From the NCBI GenBank assembly GCA_012728095.1, contig JAAYFU010000024.1:24982-88981 (forward strand): a stretch of DNA of 64,000 bases, given 5' to 3'. A model generated the notes under the pieces. It searched no databases and had not been told where the DNA came from. It saw only the letters and a list, made by a program, of their open reading frames with translations. The stretch comes from Clostridiaceae bacterium (GTDB taxonomy: Bacteria; Bacillota; Clostridia; DSM-8532). The translations under genes were made by a program, and so were the position numbers. Below are positions 18,595 to 28,173 of the stretch, in pieces; position 1 is the stretch's first letter, and the number at the start of each line of letters is the position of its first letter.

Positions 18595-18676
18595 AATAAA
18601 TATATATTATTGAAATTTGCCTGGTAAGTATTAAACCGTAATGTCTTTGAAACAATAATGTCGGAGGTGTTGCAGC

Positions 18677-19456
18677 ATGATATCGCGCAGAACGGTAATC
18701 ACTTTCGGCATGGTGGCTATTCCAATTGCAATGTACACAGCTACCCAGGATAATGATATCCACTTTAATCAGCTTCACAAGGAAGACAACAGCCGCATAC
18801 GGTATAAAAAAACCTGTGTCCATTGTGGCAAGGAATTAAAGCCCGAAGATATCGTAAGGGGCTACGAATATGACGATGGCAAGTATGTAGTAATCACTGA
18901 TGAGGAAATTGAAAAGATCAAAACCGAAAAAGAAAAATCAATTCAAATTCTGCACTTCGCCCAGTTAAACCAGATTTCTCCGGTCTACTATAATAAGACA
19001 TATCAGGCCGTACCCGAACCCGGAGGGGAAAAGGCTTTTGAATTGCTTCGTTCTGCGCTGATGGCCGAACAGAAGATAGCCATCGGCAAAGCGGTTATAG
19101 GGACAAGAGATACGCTCATGGCAATAATTCCCCGGGAAGACGGCATTATTATTGCCACCATGTTTTATGCAGATGAGATAAAAGAACTCCAAAAGCCGTA
19201 TTCAAAACCAAAAGTATCCGAGCAGGAAAGCAAGATGGCAAGATTACTGATAAATTCCATGGACGTTCCTTTTGACCCGGCAATGTACAAGGATGAATAC
19301 CAGGAGAAGCTTAAGATGCTGATAGAAAGCAAAATTTCCGGCAAGGAAGTTGTAGCGGCGAAAACTGAAGGCCCGACCAAAGTAATAGACCTCATGGAGG
19401 CTCTCAAGGCAAGTGTTGAAAAGGCTAAAAAAGAGAAAGAAAAGGCAATAGTATGA
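18677..19456 (+). CDS. ku: Ku protein of bacterial non-homologous end joining
   Basis: Homodimeric DNA-end-binding ring protein that recruits LigD to double-strand breaks. The sequence opens with RTVITFGMVAIPIAMYTATQ, the usual beginning of prokaryotic Ku, has the CVHCGKELKPEDIVRGYEY zinc-like CxxC segment (residues about 51-69), and continues with FYADEIK in the core. The C-terminus is a Lys/Glu-rich tail, typical of the LigD- and DNA-interacting extension. GGAGGTGTTGCAGC precedes the ATG. It lies four bases upstream of ligD. At 259 residues it is of normal length. The pair is common in spore formers, which repair breaks on outgrowth. Confidence 0.95.
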   Translation: MISRRTVITFGMVAIPIAMYTATQDNDIHFNQLHKEDNSRIRYKKTCVHCGKELKPEDIVRGYEYDDGKYVVITDEEIEKIKTEKEKSIQILHFAQLNQISPVYYNKTYQAVPEPGGEKAFELLRSALMAEQKIAIGKAVIGTRDTLMAIIPREDGIIIATMFYADEIKELQKPYSKPKVSEQESKMARLLINSMDVPFDPAMYKDEYQEKLKMLIESKISGKEVVAAKTEGPTKVIDLMEALKASVEKAKKEKEKAIV

Positions 19457-19459
19457 TAT

Positions 19460-21880
19460 ATGAAAGAAAGACTTAGTGAATACAACCAAAAAAGGAATTT
19501 TGAAAAAACTGCCGAACCGGAAGGTATTCAGGCAAGTTCGGATGGCCAGTTAAGATTCGTAGTCCAGCACCATATTGCCAGCAGGGATCATTTCGATTTT
19601 CGTCTGGAATGGAATGGCGTCCTTTTAAGCTGGGCGGTTCCCAAAGGTCCTTCCTATAACCCGAGAGAAAAGAGACTGGCGGTAAAGGTAGAGGATCATC
19701 CGCTGGAGTACAGGAATTTCGAAGGTACTATCCCAAAGGGCGAATACGGAGGCGGTACAGTAATGCTTTGGGACGAAGGTACCTGGGAACCCTACGGAAA
19801 TGTGGAAGAAGGTCTGAACGAAGGTGTATTGAAGTTTGAACTGAAAGGAAGACGCCTTAAGGGGAAATGGGCTTTAATAAGACTGAAAGGCAAAGCAGGC
19901 GAATCAAAGGATAACTGGCTTTTATTAAAAGAAAAAGACGAATTTGCAAAAACCGAAGCCGGGATATCTGAATTTACTACCAGCGTCAGGACAGGACGGA
20001 CCATGGCCGAAATCGAGGCAGGTAAAGATGAAAACTTCATAAGGAATCCTTTTGACATTACAGATGTACAGCTTGCAAAACCGGTAAGCAGGATTCCTGA
20101 CGGTGATGACTGGATTTTTGAAATGAAATATGACGGCTACAGGATATTGGCATTTGTGGAGGGCAATAACGTCAGACTGGTTTCCAGGAACGGAAATGAT
20201 TATACCGAGCGGTTCTTTGCTGTTAGCAACTCACTGATAGAATTTGCGAGCGGGAAAAGCATGGTTTTGGACGGTGAAATGACGGTTATTGATGAGACAG
20301 GCAAGACTGATTTCCAGTCCCTGCAAAACTATTTGAAAAATCCGGGAGGACAAAAACTGACATATATAGTTTTTGATTTACTGGCACTTGACGGTGAAGA
20401 TCTTAGGAATAAGCCTCTTATAAAAAGGAAAGAGATATTGGAAGAACTGATGAAGGATGCCCCCGGGAATCTGTATTACAGCCGCCATGTGAAAGGAAAC
20501 GGAAAGGTATGTTTTATTGCAGCATGTGATGCAGGTATGGAGGGCATAATAGGTAAAAAAGCAGATTCGGTATACAGCGGCGGCCGCAATGGCGACTGGA
20601 TCAAGTTAAAATGTGATAAACGTCAGGAGTTTGTCATCGGGGGGTATACGGTTTCAGATAAAAAAGCCAGGGGCATTAGTTCAATCCTTCTGGGTATATA
20701 TGAAGGAAACGACTTAATATATGTAGGGCGTGCCGGGACAGGTTTTAACAAACGAAACACTGAACAGCTGCTTACAAAGTTTGGTCCTTTAACAATCAAG
20801 GATCCGGTTTTTATGAATCCGCCCAGGGAAAGATCAAATGAAAAAATTATCTGGCTGGAACCAAAACTGGCGGCAGAAATCAAATTTGCTGAATGGACGG
20901 AGGATAACCAGTTGAGACAGGCCAGTTTTAAGGGTTTAAGAGAAGATAAAAATCCAAAGGACATAAGAAGGGAATTTACAGCCGGAGAATCGGAAAAACA
21001 TGTGGAATACAATGAAAACAACGGCAACCTGATTATCGGGGGTGTTAATATTTCCAACCCCGATAAAGTAATATTTGACGACCCCAGAATTACGAAAGAA
21101 GACGTTGTCAGGTATTATGAAAAGGTATCGGAACGTATGCTGCCTTATGTGGAACGCAGGCTCTTAAGCATTGTGCGCTGTCCGAAAGGAGTAGCGCAAA
21201 CATGTTTTTATAAGAAGCATCCGGGTCCCGGCAGTAGGGGAATCATTACCATGCCTGTTTTCAATGGAACCGGTGAAACAGAAGAATATTTTTATATTGC
21301 CGATAAAACCGGACTTATTTCAGAAGCCCAGATGGGAACACTTGAATTTCATACATGGGGAAGCCGGGTCGATCAGCTTGAAAAGCCTGATATGATGGTA
21401 TTCGATTTGGATCCTGATGAAGGTATGGATATAGAGAAAGTACGCCAGGGCGTCAGGGATTTAAAAAGTATCCTGTCCGAGCTTTCCCTGGTTTCATACC
21501 TTAAAACCAGCGGAGGAAAAGGTTATCACGTGGTTGTTCCTTTGAAGCCTTCGGTTAGCTGGGATACTTTTCATGATTTTGCGAGAAAGGTGGCAGAAGT
21601 AATGGAACAGAAATGGCCTGACCGCTATACCAGTAATGTCAGAAAAACCAAAAGGTCCGGCAAAATATTTATCGACTGGATAAGAAATGTCAGAGGAGCC
21701 ACCAGTATAGCACCCTATTCGCTGAGGGCCAGAAAAGGAGCAATGGTTTCCATGCCCATCTCCTGGGATGAGCTTGATACGATAGCTCCGGATGATATTG
21801 ACATGGAAAAAGCGCTTATGAGAATTCATGACAATGATCCGTGGAAGGACTTCTTTAACGTTGAACAGATGCTAAAATAA
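19460..21880 (+). CDS. ligD: Multifunctional end-joining DNA ligase LigD (PE-Lig-Pol order)
   Basis: Repairs double-strand breaks with Ku. Three domains are visible in order. First is a 3'-phosphoesterase (about residues 30-165) with the histidines of QHHIASRDHFDFRLEW and the EGTIPKGEYGGG segment. Second is an ATP-dependent ligase (about 205-510) with the adenylated lysine K223 in FEMKYDGYRIL and motif LDGEMTV. Third is a primase-polymerase (about 535-800) with acidic motif MVFDLDPDEG and KTSGGKGYHVVVP. This PE-ligase-polymerase order matches the Pseudomonas enzyme rather than the mycobacterial order; from memory, the Bacillus homologue lacks the phosphoesterase. The ATG at 19460 lies four bases after the Ku stop. 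Confidence 0.95.
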   Translation: MKERLSEYNQKRNFEKTAEPEGIQASSDGQLRFVVQHHIASRDHFDFRLEWNGVLLSWAVPKGPSYNPREKRLAVKVEDHPLEYRNFEGTIPKGEYGGGTVMLWDEGTWEPYGNVEEGLNEGVLKFELKGRRLKGKWALIRLKGKAGESKDNWLLLKEKDEFAKTEAGISEFTTSVRTGRTMAEIEAGKDENFIRNPFDITDVQLAKPVSRIPDGDDWIFEMKYDGYRILAFVEGNNVRLVSRNGNDYTERFFAVSNSLIEFASGKSMVLDGEMTVIDETGKTDFQSLQNYLKNPGGQKLTYIVFDLLALDGEDLRNKPLIKRKEILEELMKDAPGNLYYSRHVKGNGKVCFIAACDAGMEGIIGKKADSVYSGGRNGDWIKLKCDKRQEFVIGGYTVSDKKARGISSILLGIYEGNDLIYVGRAGTGFNKRNTEQLLTKFGPLTIKDPVFMNPPRERSNEKIIWLEPKLAAEIKFAEWTEDNQLRQASFKGLREDKNPKDIRREFTAGESEKHVEYNENNGNLIIGGVNISNPDKVIFDDPRITKEDVVRYYEKVSERMLPYVERRLLSIVRCPKGVAQTCFYKKHPGPGSRGIITMPVFNGTGETEEYFYIADKTGLISEAQMGTLEFHTWGSRVDQLEKPDMMVFDLDPDEGMDIEKVRQGVRDLKSILSELSLVSYLKTSGGKGYHVVVPLKPSVSWDTFHDFARKVAEVMEQKWPDRYTSNVRKTKRSGKIFIDWIRNVRGATSIAPYSLRARKGAMVSMPISWDELDTIAPDDIDMEKALMRIHDNDPWKDFFNVEQMLK

Positions 21881-22108
21881 TAATAGACCTTTGAAGATCT
21901 CTTTACTGAACATTTATTATAAATTTTTGATAATTATTTTTGATACAAATAAAATAAATGTATTATAATGTATAATAATATAGTCAAAAATCAATACTTA
22001 ATTATTTCTTAATGGTACATAATTATAAACAGCTGTTAAGCCTGCAAACATTCATATTACATCCTTTAGTTTATTTTATTAAAAAAATAAAAGAAAGGAG
22101 AGGTTTTT

Positions 22109-22726
22109 ATGAATGAAAGAGTGACAATAGCTGTAGAAAAAAGAGAAAAAGTAAGCAGCAGGGACAGCAGAAGGCTCAGAAGGATTGGTTATGTACCCGG
22201 ATCTATCAGCAGAAAAGGTAAGAGCTCCATTTCGGTAAAAGTAAAACAGGATGAATTGTTAAGAAAACTGTCCGAATACGGCAGAAATCATATTTTTAAT
22301 CTTCAGCTGGACGGAAATGAAAATATACCCGCAATAGTCAAAGAATTGTATTATTCTCCGATAAGCAGAGAATTAATAACCGTTGATTTCCAGCAAATAT
22401 CATTTACAGAAGCAATAAGAGTTAACGTGGAGGTCAAACTGATCGGTAAGGAAGCGCTTGAATTCAGAAAGCTTTTGGTCCTTCAGCAAATGGATGAAAT
22501 CCCTGTAAAGGGACTTCCCCAGAATATACCTGCTTTTATCGAAATTGATGTTACCGATCTAAATTTAGATGATAAAATTACCGTTGGAGATGTCAAATAT
22601 CCGGACGGCATAGAGCCTGATATTGACGCCGATAAAATAGTATTGACAATAATCAAGCCCAAGACGATAGATCTGGATGCTGCCGAAGAGCCGGAGGAAG
22701 AAGAGCCGCAGGCAAAAGCGGGATAA
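22109..22726 (+). CDS. rplY: 50S ribosomal protein L25 / general stress protein Ctc
   Basis: Binds 5S rRNA in the large subunit; long forms (TL5/Ctc) carry an extra C-terminal domain. The N-terminal L25 domain (about residues 4-92) includes SRRLRRIGYVPGSI and NIPAIVKELYYSPISRELI. The TL5-type beta domain follows (about 100-185) with LPQNIPAFIEIDVTDLNLDD. The acidic tail EEPEEEEPQ is typical. GAAAGGAGAGG precedes the ATG. It appears to be monocistronic, with about 230 AT-rich bases upstream, containing TATAATG-like boxes near 21960, and a terminator downstream. Confidence 0.93.
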   Translation: MNERVTIAVEKREKVSSRDSRRLRRIGYVPGSISRKGKSSISVKVKQDELLRKLSEYGRNHIFNLQLDGNENIPAIVKELYYSPISRELITVDFQQISFTEAIRVNVEVKLIGKEALEFRKLLVLQQMDEIPVKGLPQNIPAFIEIDVTDLNLDDKITVGDVKYPDGIEPDIDADKIVLTIIKPKTIDLDAAEEPEEEEPQAKAG

Positions 22727-22751
22727 TAAACCGGTAATAATCCTGGACAAG

Positions 22752-22853
22752 AAGAGGGGTTGTCTCGGAACAGACTGTCATTTTGAATATTTTTTGGTCA
22801 TTATATGACTTTTTAATGGTATGTTATTTATTCTGAGACATACCCTCTTTTTA
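22752..22853 (+). terminator. Terminator-like long hairpin after the L25 gene
   Basis: AAGAGGGGTTGTCTC near 22752-22766 is complementary with few mismatches to GAGACATACCCTCTT near 22835-22849. A T-rich run follows. The loop is long (about 70 bases). Confidence 0.6.
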
Positions 22854-22971
22854 TTTTTATCTATAAATCTTCCGTGAGCTGTTCCGGTAATTTGTTTCTT
22901 TATTTCGGATAAAAGTGTGATATATTATGAATGAAAATTAATATTTGAATGTTAAAGCAAAGGAATAATAT

Positions 22972-24207
22972 ATGAAAAAGCGGATTATTGTTGTAGGCGG
23001 AGGAGCGGCGGGAATGACAGCCGCTATTTCTGCCGGCCGATTTGGCACAGATGTTACAATACTGGAAAAAAACCCGCGGGTGGGCAAAAAAATTCTGGCC
23101 ACCGGTAACGGAAGATGCAACTTTACCAATGTAAACGCCGATATCAGCTGCTATAACGGAAATAACCCGAAATTCGCCTTAAGCGCGTTATCGGGTTTTT
23201 CAGCCGATGATACGATTAGATTTTTTGAAGAACTGGGGATTGAGCATAAGGTGGAAGAATCGGGCAAGGTATTTCCCATGTCGGATCAGGCTTCAAGTAT
23301 CCTGGATGTTCTTTTATACGAGCTTAACAGTATCGGAGTAAATATAATTTGCGACACAAATGTAAAAGATATTTTAAAGAGGGATAATAAGTTTATTATC
23401 CGCGCTGATGGCGGTAAGGAATATACAGCCGACAAGGTTATACTGGCCCCCGGCGGGAAAGCCATGCCTTCCAGCGGTTCTGACGGGTCAGGTTATGAGC
23501 TGGCGAAAAAGCTGGGGCACACAATAACCGATATTTTTCCTGCTTTAGTGCAGATTATGCTGGAAGGACAATACTTTAAGCGCATAGATGGGGTTAAATT
23601 TGTCGGAACCGCTGAAATAATCCAAAACAATAAGTCCGTAGCCAAAGACAGGGGAGATATTTTATTTACGAATTACGGAGTGTCGGGACCTCCGATACTG
23701 CAAATAAGCAGAAAAGCGGGAGAACTCTTAAACCAGGGTAAAGAGGTTTATGTAAAACTTGATATAATGGACAATATGTCTTTGGATGAAGTTAAATCCA
23801 TCATAAATAAACGATTTGGGTATAACCCCGAAAAATCCGTGGAATTCAGTTTCGTTGGACTGATAAATAAAAGGCTGATACCGGTAATTTTGGCCGAATC
23901 CGGGATAGATGACATTAAACGTCCGGTTTCAACCGTATCTGCCAAGGAATTGGAGAATATAGCGCGACTACTTAAAGACTGGAGGTTCAAAATCCGGGGA
24001 ACCAAAAGCTGGCCCAGCGCCCAAGTTACGGCCGGAGGAGTTGTAACTGATGAAATAGATCCTAAAACCATGGAATCGAAGTTAGTTAAGGGCTTATATT
24101 TTGCCGGCGAGATCATGGATATTGACGGCCTGTGCGGAGGGTTTAACCTGCAGTGGGCCTGGTCATCGGGATTTATTGCCGGTAAAAGTGCCGCATTATC
24201 ACTTTAA
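22972..24207 (+). CDS. HI0933/YhiN-family FAD-dependent oxidoreductase
   Basis: Flavoprotein with N-terminal dinucleotide-binding motif VVGGGAAGMTAAISAGRFG, the family segment ILEKNPRVGKKILATGNGRCNFTN in two parts (residues about 31-54), and the C-terminal GLYFAGEIMDIDGLCGGFNL. HI0933-like proteins (BaiN/YhiN) are thought to be FAD reductases; the physiological substrate here is unknown. The ATG at 22972 follows AAAGGAATAATAT. The length of 411 residues is normal. It is followed 27 bases later by a second, unrelated flavoprotein gene, so the two are probably co-transcribed. Confidence 0.88.
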   Translation: MKKRIIVVGGGAAGMTAAISAGRFGTDVTILEKNPRVGKKILATGNGRCNFTNVNADISCYNGNNPKFALSALSGFSADDTIRFFEELGIEHKVEESGKVFPMSDQASSILDVLLYELNSIGVNIICDTNVKDILKRDNKFIIRADGGKEYTADKVILAPGGKAMPSSGSDGSGYELAKKLGHTITDIFPALVQIMLEGQYFKRIDGVKFVGTAEIIQNNKSVAKDRGDILFTNYGVSGPPILQISRKAGELLNQGKEVYVKLDIMDNMSLDEVKSIINKRFGYNPEKSVEFSFVGLINKRLIPVILAESGIDDIKRPVSTVSAKELENIARLLKDWRFKIRGTKSWPSAQVTAGGVVTDEIDPKTMESKLVKGLYFAGEIMDIDGLCGGFNLQWAWSSGFIAGKSAALSL

Positions 24208-24234
24208 AACTTAAGAGAAGGGAAAACGACCCGT

Positions 24235-25854
24235 ATGGTAAGGCTTTCGAATATAAAAATCAGGATTACTAAGGCGAAAGATCAAGATGAGGAAAGACAG
24301 GCGCTGAAAAGCATTATTTTATCAGAGTTGAAAATAAAAGAACAGGAACTTGTAGACTTTATTATATTTAAAAAGTCGGTTGATGCCAGGAAAAAGAGTG
24401 ATATTTATTATGTTTACACGCTTGATGTAAAAGTCAGGAACGAAAAAGCGCTTCTGAAAAAATCGGGCAAAGGCATAATTCCAACCCCTGTTTTAGTCAA
24501 AAGAAGTATAAGTTTCGGAACAGAAAAATTACATGAGCGTCCTGTTATAGTAGGTACGGGCCCTGCCGGATTATTTGCGGGATTGTTTCTCTCAAGAAAC
24601 GGGTACAAGCCCATTATCCTGGAAAGAGGGGAAGACGTCGAATCCAGGACCCGGAAAATTAATGAATTCTGGGAAAAGGGACTGTTGAATACCGAATGTA
24701 ATGTCCAATTCGGGGAGGGAGGAGCAGGGACCTTTTCCGACGGCAAGCTTACAACATTGATAAATGACGAACGGTGTCGCCTGGTCCTGGAAGAGTTTGT
24801 GAAAGCAGGAGCTCCCTCCGATATACTTTATAAAAATAAGCCGCATATAGGGACTGATTTGCTCAAAACAACGGTAAAAAAGATAAGGCAGGAGATTATT
24901 GCCCATGGCGGGGAAGTAAGGTTTAATGCGAAAGTTACAGATATTATTGTTAAAAACGGTGAAATATCAGAACTGGTCATTAATGACACAGAGCGGCTCG
25001 GATGCAGGGTGGTTATACTGGCTATAGGCCACAGCGCCCGTGATACATTGGAAATGCTGTATAACCGGGGCATAGAGATGAAACAAAAGGCTTTTTCAAT
25101 AGGCCTAAGAATTGAGCATCCGCAGGCGTTCATAGACAAGGCGCAATACGGAGATTTCGCAGGATATCCGGGACTGGGAGCGGCTGATTATAAGCTTTCT
25201 TATCACAGCCGCAGCGGGAGATCGGCTTATACTTTTTGCATGTGCCCGGGCGGTTATGTTGTGGCTGCGGCATCTGAAAAAAACCATCTGGTCACGAACG
25301 GCATGAGCGAATATAAAAGAGACGGAAGAAATGCAAATTCTGCCCTGCTGGTCGGAGTTACCCCTGCCGATTTCCCCGGCGGGCATCCACTAGCCGGTAT
25401 AGAATTCCAGAGGAAATGGGAGCGTTTAGCTTTCGAACTGGGAGGAGGAAATTACAAAGCGCCGGTACAACTAACCGGAGATTTTTTATCGGACCGGTCA
25501 AGCACCGGTTGGGGTAGTATCGAGCCGACTTACAAACCGGGAGTTGTTTTTGCCCATTTAAAAGACTGCCTGCCTATTTATGTAACAGAGACTCTTAAAG
25601 AAGCAATCCTGGATTTTGACAGAAAAATCAGGGGTTTTGCGATGCCGGACAGTATTCTGACCGGTGTTGAAACAAGAAGTTCTTCACCTGTCAGGATAAT
25701 CCGGGATAATAATTTCACTTCCAATATAAACGGAATATATCCTGCAGGAGAAGGGGCCGGCTATGCCGGCGGCATAATGTCTTCGGCGGTTGACGGTATT
25801 AAGGTGGCGGAAAAAATCATGGAAAGATTCGCGCCTATATCCGGCATATCGTGA
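24235..25854 (+). CDS. COG2509-type FAD-dependent dehydrogenase
   Basis: Uncharacterised FAD-dependent dehydrogenase family. An N-terminal RNA-binding-like extension (residues 1-95; RLSNIKIRITKAKDQDEE, then LVKRSISFGTEKL) precedes the FAD-binding VIVGTGPAGLFAGLFLSRNG (about 102-121). Family motifs include NVQFGEGGAGTFSDGKLTT and the C-terminal IYPAGEGAGYAGGIMSSAVD. At 539 residues it is standard for the group. It sits 27 bases after the HI0933-type gene. Function is not established; the combination of the two flavoproteins does not identify a pathway. Confidence 0.88.
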   Translation: MVRLSNIKIRITKAKDQDEERQALKSIILSELKIKEQELVDFIIFKKSVDARKKSDIYYVYTLDVKVRNEKALLKKSGKGIIPTPVLVKRSISFGTEKLHERPVIVGTGPAGLFAGLFLSRNGYKPIILERGEDVESRTRKINEFWEKGLLNTECNVQFGEGGAGTFSDGKLTTLINDERCRLVLEEFVKAGAPSDILYKNKPHIGTDLLKTTVKKIRQEIIAHGGEVRFNAKVTDIIVKNGEISELVINDTERLGCRVVILAIGHSARDTLEMLYNRGIEMKQKAFSIGLRIEHPQAFIDKAQYGDFAGYPGLGAADYKLSYHSRSGRSAYTFCMCPGGYVVAAASEKNHLVTNGMSEYKRDGRNANSALLVGVTPADFPGGHPLAGIEFQRKWERLAFELGGGNYKAPVQLTGDFLSDRSSTGWGSIEPTYKPGVVFAHLKDCLPIYVTETLKEAILDFDRKIRGFAMPDSILTGVETRSSSPVRIIRDNNFTSNINGIYPAGEGAGYAGGIMSSAVDGIKVAEKIMERFAPISGIS

Positions 25855-26001
25855 AAATATCTATAAAATATACATAAGGATTCCTGACTCTGTGAATAAT
25901 TTCTGGCCGTACCCGCACAAACCATGTGACGGGTACTTTTTATGAATTAAGATCCCGGTATTACTTAGTGTTATTTTACATTAAAAATTTAAAAATTACG
26001 C

Positions 26002-26067
26002 TTGCATTAATTTATTTTTTGTGTTATATATTAAATTGTAATAATTACAAACTTGTAATAATTACAT
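26002..26067 (+). promoter_or_regulatory. perR promoter with two tandem Per boxes
   Basis: A promoter TTGCAT (26002-26007), 17-base spacer, TATATA (26025-26030) is followed by a perfect 7-1-7 palindrome TTGTAATAATTACAA (26036-26050) and a second, one-mismatch copy TTGTAATAATTACAT (26053-26067), 17 bases apart. Their placement at and just after the expected transcription start suggests autorepression of the perR-rubrerythrin unit. Confidence 0.8.
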
Positions 26068-26093
26068 ATTGTAAAAATGAGGTTGCAAAACGA

Positions 26094-26498
26094 ATGATGT
26101 TCGAGAGTTTAAAAAAAGAATTAAAAAAAAGGAATATCAATCTTTCATATCAACGGCTGAAAATTCTGGAATACCTTGCCCAAAATCAGTGTCACCCAAC
26201 GGTTGATCAGATATATACCGATATCCAGAAAAGCATACCTACCTTATCAAAAACAACAGTCTATAATACATTGAAAAAACTGGTGGAAGAAGGTTTGGTC
26301 AGGGTGATCAATATTGAGGACACCGAATCAAGATATGACATAAATATAGAGGACCATGGTCATTTTAAATGCGAAAACTGCGGGAATATTTTTGACTTCA
26401 GTATAAATATGGATTCATTAGTCTGCAATGGACTGGACAATTTCAGGATTTTCGACAGACATGTTTATTTCAAGGGAATTTGTCCGCAATGCTCTTAG
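26094..26498 (+). CDS. perR: Peroxide-responsive Fur-family repressor PerR
   Basis: Metal-dependent repressor that loses DNA binding after iron-catalysed His oxidation by peroxide. A winged helix (residues 5-75, with LSKTTVYNTLKKLVEEG) is followed by a dimerisation domain. The PerR regulatory ligands appear conserved: H34 (CHPTVDQIY), D82 (RYDI), H88 and H90 (DHGHFKC) and D101 (IFDF), the last being Asp, as in PerR rather than Fur. The structural zinc site is C93/C96 and C130/C133. The ATG at 26094 follows ATGAGG at 26077-26082; longer in-frame extensions cover the operator and are unlikely. Two Per boxes upstream and a rubrerythrin gene 54 bases downstream agree with a peroxide-defence regulon. 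Confidence 0.9.
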   Translation: MMFESLKKELKKRNINLSYQRLKILEYLAQNQCHPTVDQIYTDIQKSIPTLSKTTVYNTLKKLVEEGLVRVINIEDTESRYDINIEDHGHFKCENCGNIFDFSINMDSLVCNGLDNFRIFDRHVYFKGICPQCS

Positions 26499-26552
26499 TT
26501 AAAATTTTTAATTAACATATATTATAAAAAATATAATGTGGAGGAGAAGAAT

Positions 26553-27215
26553 ATGAAAAAGTATCGTTGCACAGTATGTGGTTACATCCATGAAGGAGAT
26601 TTACCGGAAAATTTTGTATGTCCAAGATGTAAGAAGCCGGCTTCGTTCTTTGAGTTAATTGAAGAAAAGAACGTAAAGACTAACAAGTATGCCGGCACCA
26701 AAACAGAAAAGAACCTTAAAGAAGCTTTTGCCGGTGAGAGCCAGGCAAGAAACAAGTACACATATTTTGCCCAGATAGCTCAGAGGGAAGGTTATGAACA
26801 GCTGGCGGAAATCTTCCTGAAAACGGCAAGAAACGAACAGGAACATGCACGCTTATGGTTTGAAGAACTTGGCGGTCTGGGAAACACAGCCGAGAATCTG
26901 CTGGCTGCTGCAGAAGGGGAAAATTACGAATGGACAGATATGTACGACAGATTTGCAAAAGATGCCGAAGAAGAAGGCTTTACAGAACTGGCAGAGCTTT
27001 TCCGCAAGGTTGCGGCCATTGAGAAGACCCATGAAGAGCGTTATCGTAAATTGCTTAACAATGTAGAAATGCAGCAGGTATTTGAAAAAGGTGATCAGGC
27101 AATTTGGGAATGCCGCGTTTGCGGGCACCTGGTAATGGGCAAGAAAGCTCCGGATGTATGCCCTGTTTGCAAATATTCGAAGTCCTTCTTTGAACTCAGA
27201 TGTGAGAATTATTAA
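26553..27215 (+). CDS. rbr: Rubrerythrin with rubredoxin domains at both ends
   Basis: Peroxide-reducing diiron protein of anaerobes. It has an N-terminal rubredoxin-like knuckle ([10 protein letters not shown] with C6/C9 and C23/C26), a ferritin-like diiron domain (residues about 50-170, with ExxH motifs E95-H98 and E157-H160), and a second rubredoxin-like domain at the C-terminus (CRVCG with C187/C190 and C203/C206). Classical rubrerythrin carries only the C-terminal one and reverse rubrerythrin only the N-terminal one; this protein has both. The two Fe(SCys)4 domains also share an ending (SFFEL in each). The start at 26553 has GGAGGAGAAGAAT upstream, better than the ATG at 26538. It lies directly behind perR and is probably derepressed by peroxide. 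Confidence 0.93.
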   Translation: MKKYRCTVCGYIHEGDLPENFVCPRCKKPASFFELIEEKNVKTNKYAGTKTEKNLKEAFAGESQARNKYTYFAQIAQREGYEQLAEIFLKTARNEQEHARLWFEELGGLGNTAENLLAAAEGENYEWTDMYDRFAKDAEEEGFTELAELFRKVAAIEKTHEERYRKLLNNVEMQQVFEKGDQAIWECRVCGHLVMGKKAPDVCPVCKYSKSFFELRCENY

Positions 27216-27269
27216 TTGTTTATAGCTAAATGAACTATAGTTACATAAAAATGTACTGTTGATACGGTA

Positions 27270-27303
27270 AAAGGCGGATGAGGAACAGGTTATCCGCCTT
27301 TTT
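27270..27303 (+). terminator. Intrinsic terminator of the perR-rbr unit
   Basis: AAAGGCGGAT (27270-27279) pairs exactly with ATCCGCCTTT (27292-27301), the T-run continuing to 27303. Confidence 0.9.
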
Positions 27304-27477
27304 GTATGCTTTTGATAAAATTGGATACATTTCTTTAAAAATTTTACATTTTATCATGATTTTGTGGTATAATAAAAATACAGTTTAAATACTGCGGACG
27401 CAGATATTAGAGCTCTATTTTTTTATGCCTTTGAATTATAGTCAAATAACTCTCAATAATGGATAAAGGAGGTAATG

Positions 27478-27972
27478 ATGTTCAAGATTAATGACCATAT
27501 TATTTACAATAATATGGGAGTATACAGGATTGTCGATATACGAAAGGAAAAGGATATAAATAACAACGAAACTGATTATTATATATTAAAGCCTGTCTAC
27601 GGGAATAATCTAACAATTAAAACACCGGTAAACTGTAAAAAAGTATTTATGAGGAAGATTATGAAAAAGGAGGACGTTTTGTCCCTGATTGAGTCTTTGC
27701 CTGGGCAGAAAACAATGTGGATAGAAGATAATAAGAAAAGAAACGAGCTTTTCAAGGCCACCCTGAAAAAAGGAGAACCCATAGGATGGGCAAATTTGTT
27801 AAGAACATTATACTTGGAAAAGAAAGAAAAGACAGCGGTAGGAAAAAAGCTGATGAAAATTGATGAAGATATTATGAAGGCAGCTGAAAAGAACTTATAT
27901 GAGGAATTCGCGGCAGCATTAAATATTACGCCGGAGGAAGTTCTTCCGTTTATTATGAACATTGTGTCGTAA
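27478..27972 (+). CDS. CarD-like transcriptional regulator
   Basis: CarD_CdnL_TRCF family protein; such proteins bind the RNA polymerase beta subunit and stabilise open promoter complexes. The N-terminal Tudor-like RNAP-interaction domain (FKINDHIIYNNMGVYRIVDI, residues about 2-60) is followed by a helical domain (about 75-164) with the usual WANLLRTLYLEKK-type segment. AAAGGAGG at 27465-27472 is five bases from the ATG at 27478 and only two from that at 27475, so 27478 is preferred. Monocistronic, with a terminator on each side. At 164 residues it is of ordinary length. Confidence 0.88.
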   Translation: MFKINDHIIYNNMGVYRIVDIRKEKDINNNETDYYILKPVYGNNLTIKTPVNCKKVFMRKIMKKEDVLSLIESLPGQKTMWIEDNKKRNELFKATLKKGEPIGWANLLRTLYLEKKEKTAVGKKLMKIDEDIMKAAEKNLYEEFAAALNITPEEVLPFIMNIVS

Positions 27973-27997
27973 TACCACATTAAAAGACCAATCAGGT

Positions 27998-28035
27998 AAC
28001 GGCTTAAGTACTGTAAGAGGCTTATGCCGTTTTTG
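27998..28035 (+). terminator. Intrinsic terminator of the CarD-like gene
   Basis: AACGGC-T-TAAG (27998-28008) pairs with CTTA-T-GCCGTT (28021-28031), one T-T mismatch, followed by TTTTG. Confidence 0.8.
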
Positions 28036-28173
28036 TTTTTCCGGACTGATAAAGCGCGCCCCCTTAAAATGCATAAAACATATTGACAAACATACAAGAA
28101 TAGGATAATGTATATTTATACAAAAAAATTGTCTAATATGTATAAGTATTCAATAACTGAGGAGGATATAAAA

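Noticed and set aside
25926..26093. Longer PerR start
   Set aside because: The extension would cover the promoter and both Per boxes and is hydrophobic, unlike Fur-family N-termini.
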